A DNA stretch of 64,000 bases from CAZGCA01 sp964524145. Its GTDB lineage: Bacteria; Hydrogenedentota; CAZGCA01. This document shows, one piece after another, positions 50,891-59,481 of the stretch (positions within the stretch are counted from its first letter, which is position 1; every line of letters starts with the position of its first letter). The stretch lies in NCBI GenBank assembly GCA_964524145.1, contig CAZGCA010000026.1:1-64000 (forward strand), in the 5' to 3' direction. The translations under genes and the position numbers were made by a program. The notes under the pieces are model-generated. The model made no database searches, was not told the origin of the DNA, and was given only the letters and a program-made list of their open reading frames with translations.

Positions 50891-52822
50891 ATGCAGCGGC
50901 GATTCGTGTGGATCCTGGTGCTGTGGTGTACAGCGTCACTTCCATGCTCTGGCGCGGTTTGTGCCCAAGAGTGGGGGTTTGAGGGGTCTCCGTCGGACGT
51001 CGAGTGGCGTGCCGGGGTAGAAGCGAATTCCGGCATGGAGTGCGCGTGGGACCGCAGTGTCGGTCGTCGCGCCCCCGGTTCGCTGAGAATTGCGGTTCCC
51101 GACGACGTGCCGAAGATAGGCTGGCCTCACTGGCGGCACGTCGTCACGGACGTCCACCCTCTCGAGACGTGGCGGGTTGTTGTCTCGGTGCGAACCGCGA
51201 ACGTGCGGGATGGTCATGGGGCGTACCTGGGTCTTGCGTGTCCGGCGCCGGGAACGACGGGCGGTGACGAGAAGGATCGGCTCGCCCAGTCGGATTCCGC
51301 TCCCGTCATCGGAACCGCCGGCTGGAAACAGATCAGCGAGAAGATTGTTGTCCCGGCCAAAGCCGCTCAGATCAATGTGCTGGTGCTGCTGCACGGGCGG
51401 GGAACCGCGTGGTTTGACGACATCACGATCGAACGCGTCTCCGGACCGCCCGAGCCGGTCCCGGACGAGATCACCGCCTCTCTCAGAACAGAGGAAGTCA
51501 TCACCCAGAAGCTGTGGGGGTTTGGGTTCGAGGACGATCCGTTCTTTTACAACGACGAGAACGGCGAGAAGGGTGTCGACGACGACGCAGTAGCGCTGCA
51601 CGATGCGCGTATCAAGGCGTTGAGGCCGGGCTGGGTGCGCAGCTTTGTGTGGTGGGCGGTGGTCAACCCGTCGCGCGACCTCGAAACAGTCGATCTCTCG
51701 AGCGACAACGGCCGGTCGCTGCTGCGCACACTGAAAACGTACCAGGAGCTTGACGTGCCCGTTGTGCTGACGGGTGTCGAGTGGGGCTGGAAACCCGAAG
51801 AGATGCCGTTTCACCCGAAGAACGCGAGCAAAGGCGCACGATTCTTCGCGAAGCTGGTCAGACAGCTGCGCGACAGGCACGGGCTCAGTTGCGTGAAGTA
51901 CCTGACCATAACGAACGAGCCGGACCTCTACTGGGAGAAGCGTATCGGCCCGTTCCAGACGTTCGCCGACGCCCACAAGCTGCTTGCAGACGCGGTTCGG
52001 GATGGGGGCCTCGCAGACGACGTGAATATAGTGGGCGCCGACGTCACGGTAATGCAGGAGTTTTTCGACAACGCCGTCGCGCAGACCAGCCCGTACTGTG
52101 CTGCGTGGTCCAGACACAAGTACCTCAAGGAAAGCCAGTCGGTGTTTTTCCGCGAGGTGGTCGACACGACTGTTGCATCGGCGAGAGAGAACGCAGGAGG
52201 AGGGCGGGCTCTCCCCGTGCTGTTCGCGGAGTTCGGGTTTCACTGGCCCGGAACGACAGACCGGAACCATACGGGCGTGCGCAGATACGAATACGGTCTG
52301 CTCACGGCGATGGCCGCGTGCGATATGCTCGACGGTGGTGCCGCGGGCGGTGCGATCTGGTGTTTGTGCCGGCAGATGTATCCCGGTTACAACTTCATGG
52401 ACTACGGGTTGTGGAACTACGCCGACGAGAGCTGGTCGGTTCGGCCGGTGGCACTGGCTTACGGCATGTTCACGCGTTTCGTGCGGCCCGGCGACGACTC
52501 CGTGAAGCTCGCTCTCGAGCCCGTCCACCCGAGTCTTCGCGCTGCCGCGGTCGCTCGCAACGGCGAAGCGGTTGCTTTATTCCTGGTCAATCTTTCCGAT
52601 TCAGAGGTCCGGGCCGGGCTCGCAGGCATACCCGCAGGCTCGAGCTGGCACCGGTTCGAGTACCGCCCGGATATCCCGCTCAAATCCAAGGACATCGATC
52701 TGCTGCCCACAGACACAGTCGACAACCTGACGTCCGTCATACTGCCTCCCAAAAGCTTCATTGCGCTGGTGGCAGCGATCCGTGTCGACCATTTCCGCTC
52801 GACCTCAGACGGCGATCGCTGA
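50891..52822 (+). CDS. Secreted glycoside-hydrolase-like protein (TIM barrel, GH39/GH5-like)
   Basis: 643 residues. The ATG at 50891 has AGGAGG seven bases upstream and opens a Sec signal (LVLWCTASLPCSGAVCAQ). Residues about 27-150 form a beta-sandwich resembling a carbohydrate-binding module; a TIM barrel follows (about 170-520) with KYLTITNEPDLYWEKR, whose NEP is the acid/base motif of clan GH-A enzymes, and a second candidate Glu in LFAEFGFHWPG; a small C-terminal beta domain ends the protein. Clan GH-A membership is likely; the family number is not certain. Confidence 0.75.
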   Translation: MQRRFVWILVLWCTASLPCSGAVCAQEWGFEGSPSDVEWRAGVEANSGMECAWDRSVGRRAPGSLRIAVPDDVPKIGWPHWRHVVTDVHPLETWRVVVSVRTANVRDGHGAYLGLACPAPGTTGGDEKDRLAQSDSAPVIGTAGWKQISEKIVVPAKAAQINVLVLLHGRGTAWFDDITIERVSGPPEPVPDEITASLRTEEVITQKLWGFGFEDDPFFYNDENGEKGVDDDAVALHDARIKALRPGWVRSFVWWAVVNPSRDLETVDLSSDNGRSLLRTLKTYQELDVPVVLTGVEWGWKPEEMPFHPKNASKGARFFAKLVRQLRDRHGLSCVKYLTITNEPDLYWEKRIGPFQTFADAHKLLADAVRDGGLADDVNIVGADVTVMQEFFDNAVAQTSPYCAAWSRHKYLKESQSVFFREVVDTTVASARENAGGGRALPVLFAEFGFHWPGTTDRNHTGVRRYEYGLLTAMAACDMLDGGAAGGAIWCLCRQMYPGYNFMDYGLWNYADESWSVRPVALAYGMFTRFVRPGDDSVKLALEPVHPSLRAAAVARNGEAVALFLVNLSDSEVRAGLAGIPAGSSWHRFEYRPDIPLKSKDIDLLPTDTVDNLTSVILPPKSFIALVAAIRVDHFRSTSDGDR

Positions 52823-52877
52823 TTCGCCGCACTGCTGCTCGTTGCTCGAAGAGTCTGACACCTAGCGGGCTAGCGCG

Positions 52878-53879
52878 CTATAGGATCGCGACGGCGTTCT
52901 TGCCGAGTCGTTGAGCCTGGAACGTGGCGGCCTTGACCGCATGGAGCATCGACGCCACCGTGTCGTTTTCCTTGCTGAGCGCGGTGACGCCTATGCTCAC
53001 CGTTGTCTCCGGCTCCGGGAACTTGAAGACGTGTCTGGCGACCTCGTCGCAGATGCGCCGTCCGAGGCAGGCGGAGCCTTCGGGGCCGGTGTGCGAGAGA
53101 CAGACGACTATGTCGCTGACCTCGTGCCTGCCTATGATCTCGGGCGTGCGCGAGGATTGCTGGACCAGCTCGGCGACTTCCGCGTAGAACTCTGCTGCGG
53201 CCCGCGGCCCGTGCGTGTTGCGCCACTCGTGGAAGTTGTTTATCCGCAAGAGCATCAGCGATAGATCGGAATTGTACCGCTTGGCGACGGCTGTCTCCTG
53301 CTCCAATTCCTCGTAGAACGCGTCAAAGGTGAGCGTCATTCCTAATTCGGTTGTTCGGGTCAGCGCCTTGGTCAGCATAGTCAACCGCTCTTTTTCGACC
53401 GCCCAACCGGCGAGCTGAGCCAGGATCTCGACGAGCCGCAGGTCGTCCTCATCGAAGTGGCCCGGTCGATCGCTGTCGCAGAAGACATACCCGATGAGGC
53501 GCCCGTCTACGGCTATTGGCGCGGTTACCGCGGAGGAGAAGTCGTGCTCGAGCTTTTGCGCTTTGTACTCGCTACTGTCGCTGTCTGCCTGGTTAACAAG
53601 CAGCGGCTTTCCCCACCATACATCGCTGCTTATCGGTCCGGAAGCCGGTTTATGACGATATCCCGTCAGGAACCGGTTGGTGAGCCCGCGCGATATCTTG
53701 ATTCCGGAACCCCCCGTCTCGGTGTTGGCAAGGATTATCGCGATTGTCTGGCAGTCAAGCATCTCGCGGGCGTGCTCGACCGCACAATGCAGGGCCTGCT
53801 CAGCTTGCGGTTTCGAGTTGGCACACAGACCTATCTGTCTGATAGCATCGAGGACCCTCGATGGTTTGACCTTCGCCAT
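52878..53879 (-). CDS. GAF protein with degenerate GGDEF domain
   Basis: 333 residues. GAF domain at about 10-165, then a diguanylate-cyclase fold (about 185-333). The catalytic GGDEF motif is replaced: where RxGGDEF should stand the sequence reads GRHEVSDIVVCL, while the later SIGVTAL and the final AQRLGKNAV remain. Cyclase activity is therefore unlikely; it may bind GTP or act as an adaptor. No membrane segment. An extended -10 (TGGTATACT; 53930-53935) lies upstream, divergent from the peptide-transporter promoter. Confidence 0.8.
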   Translation of the reverse strand: MAKVKPSRVLDAIRQIGLCANSKPQAEQALHCAVEHAREMLDCQTIAIILANTETGGSGIKISRGLTNRFLTGYRHKPASGPISSDVWWGKPLLVNQADSDSSEYKAQKLEHDFSSAVTAPIAVDGRLIGYVFCDSDRPGHFDEDDLRLVEILAQLAGWAVEKERLTMLTKALTRTTELGMTLTFDAFYEELEQETAVAKRYNSDLSLMLLRINNFHEWRNTHGPRAAAEFYAEVAELVQQSSRTPEIIGRHEVSDIVVCLSHTGPEGSACLGRRICDEVARHVFKFPEPETTVSIGVTALSKENDTVASMLHAVKAATFQAQRLGKNAVAIL

Positions 53880-53929
53880 TTCGCTGCCCTGCCGCGCTCG
53901 AAGAATGTGCAGTCTTCGTTCTCTACCCT

Positions 53930-53935
53930 AGTATA
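53930..53935 (-). promoter_or_regulatory. Extended -10 of the GAF/GGDEF-like gene
   Basis: On the - strand TATACT preceded by TGG (extended -10); no convincing -35. Confidence 0.4.
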
Positions 53936-53960
53936 CCACACATCCGGCGGCGTAGCCACG

Positions 53961-53989
53961 TTGATGCTCTTTAGTGGTCGTGGTATAAT
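53961..53989 (+). promoter_or_regulatory. Promoter of the peptide ABC transporter operon
   Basis: TTGATG at 53961-53966, 17-base spacer, perfect TATAAT at 53984-53989. Leader of about 75 bases before the ATG at 54072. Confidence 0.8.
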
Positions 53990-54071
53990 GGTACTCGCGC
54001 CGGACAGTGTAAACGTGCAACGTTATATACCACGCTTAGCCTCCAAGGATCTACTTAGCCAGGGCTACGGG

Positions 54072-55895
54072 ATGGGAGTGGCAACACTGAACCTGAAGCG
54101 GCACAAAGCCAAAAGGGCCGGATTGCTCCTGGCCGTTCTTGTGACAGTGACTGCGGCCGGATGTGGCAAGAGTGAGAGGAGCGGCAACGGGGACAGGACC
54201 GTCCGGTACTCAGCTCTGCCGGCAAAGCTTCGCGGGCTGGACCCGATGGATATCGGGGACACAACCTCGGCTCTGATCGCCGGCAGGATATTCGATTGCC
54301 TCTACCAGTACCACTACCTCAAACGGCCCTACGAACTTGTCCCGTGCCTTGCTGCCGATTTCCCGGAGATAAGCGATGACAAGCTGACGTACACGTTCCG
54401 GCTGCGCGACGATCTTTACTTTGCCGACGACCCGTGCTTCGAGTCAACGGGCGGTCGTGGGCGTCAGGTTGTTGCCGAAGACTTCATGTACGCGTGGAAA
54501 CGTGTTGCCGACATCAAGAACGTCTCGAAGAACTGGTGGGTGTTCGAGGACCACATAGTGGGTCTCGACGAGTTTCGTGAGTATACCCAATCCGTCAAGC
54601 AGGGCGAGACGGTGGACTACTCGCGCGAGGTGGAGGGGTTGCAGGCACCCGACAAGCTGACCCTAGTTGTCACGCTCAAGAAACCGTGGCCGCAAATACT
54701 CTACCTTCTGGCGCACGAGCCGACCGCGCCCGTCGCCCGCGAGGCCGTCACGTATTACGGCAAAGAGTTGTTGAACCACCCTGTCGGGACGGGTGCGTTC
54801 ATGCTCAAGAGCTGGGTGCGCGGCAGCAAGCTGGTGATGGTGCGTAACCCGCGGTATAGGCGCGAGCTGTACCCTTCCGAAGGCGAACCGGGCGAGGCCG
54901 AGAAGGGGCTGCTCGACGACGCGGGCAAGCCGCTTCCGTTTATCGACGAGATTCAGTACCAGGTGATCATCGAAGACCAGCCGCGGTGGTTACTATTTAT
55001 GCAGGGGAACCTCGACGCATCGGCCATTCCGAAGGATAACTACGACCAAGCCATCGACGTCGGTCGCCAACTCAAACCGGAGATGGCGGAAAAAGGTATC
55101 GACCTGACCATATTCCCGGATCCGAGCACGTTTTGGTACGGGTTCAACATGGAAGATCCGGTCGTGGGCAGGAACAAGCCGTTGCGCCGTGCGATGAGCA
55201 TGGCCTTCAATCGTGAAGAATACATCGAGATATTCACCAACAACCGGGGCGAACCCGCCCGGAGCGTCCTGCCTCCCGTGTTTAAGGAGTACGATCCTGA
55301 AGGCAAGAACCCTAACTGCGAGTATAACCCGCAGAGAGCGAGCAAACTGCTCGAGGAAGCGGTTCGCGTCCATGGCGGTCCTTTGCCTGCAATACAGCTC
55401 TTCATGCCGGGCACGGACACCACGTTCAGACAGATGGGCGACTATGCACGGCGCACCATGGAAGCCGTCGGAATCGAGCTCGACGTCGCGTACATGGACT
55501 GGCCGACGTTTCAGGACCGCGTGAAGACCAAGAGCGCCCAGATGTTCGCCATGGGGTGGATCGCAGACTATCCCGATCCGGAAAACTTCATGCAGCTGTT
55601 CTACAGCAAGAATTCTTCGCCCGGGCCCAACAACTTCAACTACAGCAACCCGGAGTTCGACGAGCTTTACCTCGAGGCCGCAGCCATGCCGGACGGCCCG
55701 GAACGGGTGGCACTGTACCGCCGCATGGATAGGATAGTGCAGGACGATTGTCCGACGCTACTGACCTTGCACCGAGTCGCGTACGTATTGAAGTACGACT
55801 GGTTGCTCAACTACAAACCGCACGTCTTCGCGTACAACACCCTCAAGTACCAGCGCGTGGACGTCGAAGCCCGCAGGAGGGCGGTTGGACGGTAG
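54072..55895 (+). CDS. Peptide/nickel-type ABC transporter substrate-binding lipoprotein
   Basis: 607 residues. The ATG at 54072 is chosen because it opens a lipoprotein signal with lipobox TAAGCGKS; the frame before it lies upstream of the promoter. SBP_bac_5 family: KLRGLDPMDIGDTTSALIAG, VAEDFMYAWKRVAD, MAFNREEYIEIFTNNRGEPA and MFAMGWIADYPDPENFMQLFYSKNSSP-type segments (DppA/OppA style). It captures oligopeptides or other solutes for the following permeases. First gene of the operon. Confidence 0.9.
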   Translation: MGVATLNLKRHKAKRAGLLLAVLVTVTAAGCGKSERSGNGDRTVRYSALPAKLRGLDPMDIGDTTSALIAGRIFDCLYQYHYLKRPYELVPCLAADFPEISDDKLTYTFRLRDDLYFADDPCFESTGGRGRQVVAEDFMYAWKRVADIKNVSKNWWVFEDHIVGLDEFREYTQSVKQGETVDYSREVEGLQAPDKLTLVVTLKKPWPQILYLLAHEPTAPVAREAVTYYGKELLNHPVGTGAFMLKSWVRGSKLVMVRNPRYRRELYPSEGEPGEAEKGLLDDAGKPLPFIDEIQYQVIIEDQPRWLLFMQGNLDASAIPKDNYDQAIDVGRQLKPEMAEKGIDLTIFPDPSTFWYGFNMEDPVVGRNKPLRRAMSMAFNREEYIEIFTNNRGEPARSVLPPVFKEYDPEGKNPNCEYNPQRASKLLEEAVRVHGGPLPAIQLFMPGTDTTFRQMGDYARRTMEAVGIELDVAYMDWPTFQDRVKTKSAQMFAMGWIADYPDPENFMQLFYSKNSSPGPNNFNYSNPEFDELYLEAAAMPDGPERVALYRRMDRIVQDDCPTLLTLHRVAYVLKYDWLLNYKPHVFAYNTLKYQRVDVEARRRAVGR

Positions 55896-56876
55896 ATGGC
55901 CGCGTACGTCATACGGCGACTCCTTTACACCATCCCCATCGTTCTCGGGGTGCTCCTGGTCACGTTCGTTCTGTTTAACCTGGTTGGAGGCGACGTCTCG
56001 GCCGATCTGGCCGGCAAAAGCGCGTCGGCGGAGACCATAGCCGAGATCAAACGCGAGCTGGGGTGGGACAAGCCCGTATTTGCGGATTTGGGCGCGCTCA
56101 GCAAAGGTGACGTGCGCAAAGCTATCGACAGCCAGTTCGTCAACCATTTTGTCAAAGCGCTCACGTTCCGGTTCGGCCGGTCGCGGGTGAGCGGCCAGGA
56201 GGTCTGGACCGAACTGAAACAGCGCGCTCCCGCATCGTTGAGCCTGGCGGTGCCGATGTTTCTGGGCACGCTCTTCATATCGATCGCCATCTCCCTCGGG
56301 GTGGCGTTCGTGCGTGGCACGTGGCTGGACGTGACGGTGGTCTTCGTCTGCGTCGTAGGTATGAGCCTCCCGATGCTCTCCTATATCCTCTTCGGTATGT
56401 ACTTTCTGGCGTACAAGCTCGGCTGGTTCCCCGTCGTGGGGTACGAGCCGGGCCTGGGCGCGTTCAAATACGTAGCGCTGCCGTGTCTGCTGGGGATTGC
56501 AAGCGGGTTGGGCTCGAACGTGCGCTTCTACAGAACCGTGATGCTCGACGAGATGCGGGCCGATTACGTGCGTACGGCGTTCGCGAAAGGGCTTGGCGTG
56601 ACGCGCGTTCTGTTCAGGCACGTGCTCAAGAACGCGATGGTGCCCATCATCAGCACCGTGGTGCTTGCAATACCCTTCTTGTTCCTGGGCTCGCTTCTTC
56701 TCGAACGGTTCTTCATGATTCCCGGCCTGGGATCGTTCACGGTGGACGCGGTGACCAGCCGCGATTATGCCGTGGTTAACGCAATGACGTTCATCGGCGC
56801 GCTCCTCTACGTTGCGGGACAGTTGGCAACCGACCTATGTTACGCGTTGGTCGATCCAAGGATATCGTTCGAATGA
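55896..56876 (+). CDS. Oligopeptide ABC transporter permease 1 (DppB/OppB-like)
   Basis: 326 residues, starting directly after the lipoprotein stop. Five to six membrane helices; the binding-protein-dependent permease EAA-type loop is in DYVRTAFAKGLGVTRVLFRHVLKNAMVP. N-terminal IRRLLYTIPIVLGVLLVTFVLF is the usual first helix. Pairs with the second permease to form the pore. Confidence 0.9.
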   Translation: MAAYVIRRLLYTIPIVLGVLLVTFVLFNLVGGDVSADLAGKSASAETIAEIKRELGWDKPVFADLGALSKGDVRKAIDSQFVNHFVKALTFRFGRSRVSGQEVWTELKQRAPASLSLAVPMFLGTLFISIAISLGVAFVRGTWLDVTVVFVCVVGMSLPMLSYILFGMYFLAYKLGWFPVVGYEPGLGAFKYVALPCLLGIASGLGSNVRFYRTVMLDEMRADYVRTAFAKGLGVTRVLFRHVLKNAMVPIISTVVLAIPFLFLGSLLLERFFMIPGLGSFTVDAVTSRDYAVVNAMTFIGALLYVAGQLATDLCYALVDPRISFE

Positions 56877-57787
56877 CCGGTATGGCTGCTGCAACAGAGA
56901 CCGACGTCCGGAAGGGCCGCGGCATGTGGGCCGACGCGTGGCGGCAGCTGCGGCGCCGCAAGCTCGTCATGGTGTGTCTGGGCATCGTCCTGTTGTACGT
57001 CGTGGTCGCCATCCTGGTGTATGCGGGTGTCATCGCAGGCGACTGGAGCAAAGCGGTCGGCGATAGGTACCAGCCGCCGTCGAAGCAACACGGTTTCGGG
57101 ACGGACATATTCGGCCAGAGCGTGTGGCGCAAGACGCTCTACGGTGTGAAGGTGTCGCTGACGGTCGCGTTCGTTGCGTCGCTGATATCAATCACCATCG
57201 GCGTCCCGCTTGGCGCGATTGCGGGATACTTTCGCGGTCGTATCGATGATCTGATCGTCTGGCTGTTCTCGACGGTTCAGTCTATCCCCTGGATTCTGCT
57301 TATCCTGGCGTTCGCGTTCGTGCTGCGCGGCAAAACCCTCTTCGGCCTTCCCCTGCGCGGGATGGCTGTCGTCTATCTCGCCATCGGGCTGACAAGCTGG
57401 GTGGGCATATGCCGTATTATCCGTGGCGAGGTCATCAAACACCGCGAACGCGACTATGTCATGGCGGCGCGCGCGTACGGGTGTTCGCGCGGGAGAATCA
57501 TCATCCACCACGTTATCCCGAACGTGTTCCATCTGGTGCTGATCAGCTTCTCGCTGCGATTTGTGTCGTTCATACATGCCGAGGTGATCGTGAGTTTCCT
57601 GGGCCTCGGCGTCGAGAACGAGCCGAGTTGGGGTGCTATGATCGACGAAGCACGTATCGAGCTGAGCCGCGGCTTCTGGTGGCAGATGACCGCGGCCACT
57701 ATAGCGATAGCGTTGATAAGTCTGGCGCTAAACGTCGTGGGGGACGCATTGCGGGACGCCCTGGACCCGAAGTTGCGAGAAGCGTAA
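56873..57787 (+). CDS. Oligopeptide ABC transporter permease 2 (DppC/OppC-like)
   Basis: 304 residues; the ATG overlaps the stop of permease 1 (ATGA) with AAGGA upstream. The family ordering is complete: N-terminal cytoplasmic part with the GTDIFGQSVW segment, five helices, and the ABC-contact loop in DYVMAARAYGCSRGRIIIHHVIPN. Ends seven bases before a heptamer-repeat tract that separates it from the S23 gene. Confidence 0.9.
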   Translation: MTGMAAATETDVRKGRGMWADAWRQLRRRKLVMVCLGIVLLYVVVAILVYAGVIAGDWSKAVGDRYQPPSKQHGFGTDIFGQSVWRKTLYGVKVSLTVAFVASLISITIGVPLGAIAGYFRGRIDDLIVWLFSTVQSIPWILLILAFAFVLRGKTLFGLPLRGMAVVYLAIGLTSWVGICRIIRGEVIKHRERDYVMAARAYGCSRGRIIIHHVIPNVFHLVLISFSLRFVSFIHAEVIVSFLGLGVENEPSWGAMIDEARIELSRGFWWQMTAATIAIALISLALNVVGDALRDALDPKLREA

Positions 57788-57793
57788 GAGGCG

Positions 57794-57824
57794 GTAGACG
57801 GTAGACAGTAGACTGGAGACGGGG
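57794..57824 (+). repeat. GTAGACN heptamer tract, left of S23 gene
   Basis: Successive seven-base units GTAGACG, GTAGACA, GTAGACT, GGAGACG, then GGG. Shares the following GGGATGTT with the tract on the other side of the gene (58191-58229). Confidence 0.8.
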
Positions 57825-57832
57825 ATGTTGGT

Positions 57833-58201
57833 ATGGCGAAGGAGAAGATAGTAAGTTTTCGCGATTTGGACGTATGGAAGGAAAGTCATAGGCTCGTGCT
57901 CGACATTTACAGGATTACCAGACCTTTCCCTGCGGAGGAGCGCTTTGGCCTAGTATCACAGATGAGGCGGGCCGCGGTTTCAGTCCCAGCGAACATCGCG
58001 GAAGGGTTCAAGAGAAAAGGGACGAAGGATAAAGCCAACTTTTACAATATGGCCTCGTCCTCGCTTGAGGAGTTGAGGTACTATTTGATTCTCGTGAGGG
58101 ATCTGGGATACGTTGCAGAGGTGGACTGTTTGGAGGAAACGTGCGACCACGTAGCGCGGATGCTCAACGGGCTGATGAAAGCAGTACTCGCTAGACAGTA
58201 G
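57833..58201 (+). CDS. Four-helix-bundle S23-like protein (IVP family) inserted in the peptide-transporter operon
   Basis: 122 residues. Matches the four-helix-bundle family first seen as 23S rRNA intervening-sequence proteins: an FRDLDVWKESHRLVLDIY-type first helix, QMRRAAVSVPANIAEGF and a SLEELRYYLILVRDLGY helix. The family is related to the Avd protein of diversity-generating retroelements; no reverse transcriptase is present here. The gene sits between permease 2 and the first ATPase of the transporter operon, in an otherwise conserved gene order. GTAGACN heptamers flank it, and its stop codon lies inside the right-hand tract. Strong signs of insertion. Confidence 0.9.
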   Translation: MAKEKIVSFRDLDVWKESHRLVLDIYRITRPFPAEERFGLVSQMRRAAVSVPANIAEGFKRKGTKDKANFYNMASSSLEELRYYLILVRDLGYVAEVDCLEETCDHVARMLNGLMKAVLARQ

Positions 58202-58220
58202 ACGGTAGACAGGGATCGGG
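58191..58220 (+). repeat. GTAGACN heptamer tract, right of S23 gene
   Basis: Units CTAGACA, GTAGACG, GTAGACA, GGGATCG then GG. The 19-base core GTAGACGGTAGACAGGGAT (58198-58216) reappears inverted at 58389-58407. Confidence 0.8.
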
Positions 58221-58384
58221 ATGTTCAGGTTTCCGCAGGGGCTGAGGGCAGAAGAAACGGGACGGTTGCCCCGTTCAACTTATTATTCTTCACGGGGACA
58301 GGCGAGAGAGGAGATGGAGAACTGCGAGTTGACGGACAAGGTGAGAGTAACGGGAGTGGGCTGCATGTGTGGTACGGCTTTATC

Positions 58385-58407
58385 CCCAATCCCTGTCTAC
58401 CGTCTAC
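58385..58407 (-). repeat. Inverted copy of the heptamer tract
   Basis: Reverse complement of 58198-58220 with one substitution; the two arms enclose about 165 bases with no gene of clear coding character (58221-58384). Confidence 0.75.
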
Positions 58408-58438
58408 GGACTACTGAAACCCGGCATTGCCTTATCCC

Positions 58439-58466
58439 CGTCTACCGTCTACCGTCTACCGTCTAC
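58439..58466 (-). repeat. Four perfect CGTCTAC heptamers
   Basis: Four identical seven-base units (GTAGACG on the - strand) immediately upstream of the ATPase gene start at 58492. Confidence 0.85.
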
Positions 58467-58491
58467 CCACTGCTCGAGGGCGCATGTCGCT

Positions 58492-59466
58492 ATGGATATG
58501 GCTGAAGACAAGTTGCTGGAAATAGAGCAATTGCAGACCTTCTTCCACACCGAGGACGGTGTGGCGAAGGCTGTTGATGGAGTGTCGCTCGATATTGGTC
58601 GGGCCGAGACTGTTGCGCTGGTTGGCGAGAGCGGGTGCGGAAAGAGCGTGACGGCGCTGTCGATCATGCGGCTCGTGCCGGACCCGCCCGGAGAGATAGC
58701 CGGGGGCGAGGTGCTGTTCGAGGGGCGCGACCTGCTGAAGCTGAGCGAACGAGAGATGCGAGCCGTGCGCGGGAACGATATTGCCATGATCTTCCAGGAA
58801 CCGATGACGTCGCTCAACCCGGTGTTTCGCGTCGGGTGGCAGATCATGGAAGCTATCAGGCTGCACCAGCACTTGGGCAGGAAGGATGCCCGCACGCGTG
58901 CCATCGAGATGCTTCGCCAGGTCGGTATCCCGTCGCCCGAGGTGCGAGTTGACGAGTACCCGCACCAGATGTCCGGCGGGATGCGGCAGCGCGTCATGAT
59001 AGCGATGTCGCTTTCGTGCGACCCGGCGCTGCTTATCGCGGACGAACCGACGACCGCGCTCGACGTGACAATACAGGCGCAGATACTCGACCTGTTGCGC
59101 GAGTTGCAGCGGGAGCGTGAGATGTCGATCTTGCTTATCACGCACGACCTCGGTGTGGTTGCCGAGACGGCCGAGCGTGTCGCGGTCATGTACGCGAGCA
59201 AGATAGTCGAGCACGCGACCGCCGACGAACTGTTCGGGAACCCGCTGCACCCGTATACGATAGGCTTGTTCGGCGCGTTGCCGAAACTTGACGAGAAGCG
59301 TGGCAAGCTGAACGTCATACCGGGCATGGTCCCGAGCCCGCTCAGGTTTCCAACAGGATGCAAGTTTCATCCGCGGTGCAGCAGGGCGGAGGCTCGGTGT
59401 GCAGAACAGGAGCCGACACTTGAGGAAAAGCAGCCCGGGCATTTCGCAGCGTGCTGGTTTGCGTAG
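58492..59466 (+). CDS. Oligopeptide ABC transporter ATPase 1 (OppD/DppD-like)
   Basis: 324 residues; the ATG at 58492 (or 58498) follows GAGGG, while the longer frame reaches into the heptamer repeats. Walker A GESGCGKS, Q-loop IFQEPMTSLNP, signature MSGGMRQR, Walker B LLIADEPT, and the OppD C-terminal [4Fe-4S]-like Cys motif GCKFHPRCSRAEARC. Energises uptake together with the next ATPase. Confidence 0.9.
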   Translation: MDMAEDKLLEIEQLQTFFHTEDGVAKAVDGVSLDIGRAETVALVGESGCGKSVTALSIMRLVPDPPGEIAGGEVLFEGRDLLKLSEREMRAVRGNDIAMIFQEPMTSLNPVFRVGWQIMEAIRLHQHLGRKDARTRAIEMLRQVGIPSPEVRVDEYPHQMSGGMRQRVMIAMSLSCDPALLIADEPTTALDVTIQAQILDLLRELQREREMSILLITHDLGVVAETAERVAVMYASKIVEHATADELFGNPLHPYTIGLFGALPKLDEKRGKLNVIPGMVPSPLRFPTGCKFHPRCSRAEARCAEQEPTLEEKQPGHFAACWFA

Positions 59467-59481
59467 GACGGTGAGGACCTG

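Noticed and set aside
55758..56621. 287-codon open frame on the - strand
   Set aside because: Antisense to the peptide-transporter permease gene; composition typical of shadow frames.
57833..58201. Diversity-generating retroelement based on the Avd-like S23 fold
   Set aside because: No reverse transcriptase, template repeat or variable repeat was found nearby.
57794..58466. Possible CRISPR array
   Set aside because: The repeats are seven-base tandem units without spacers of regular size, and no cas gene is present.
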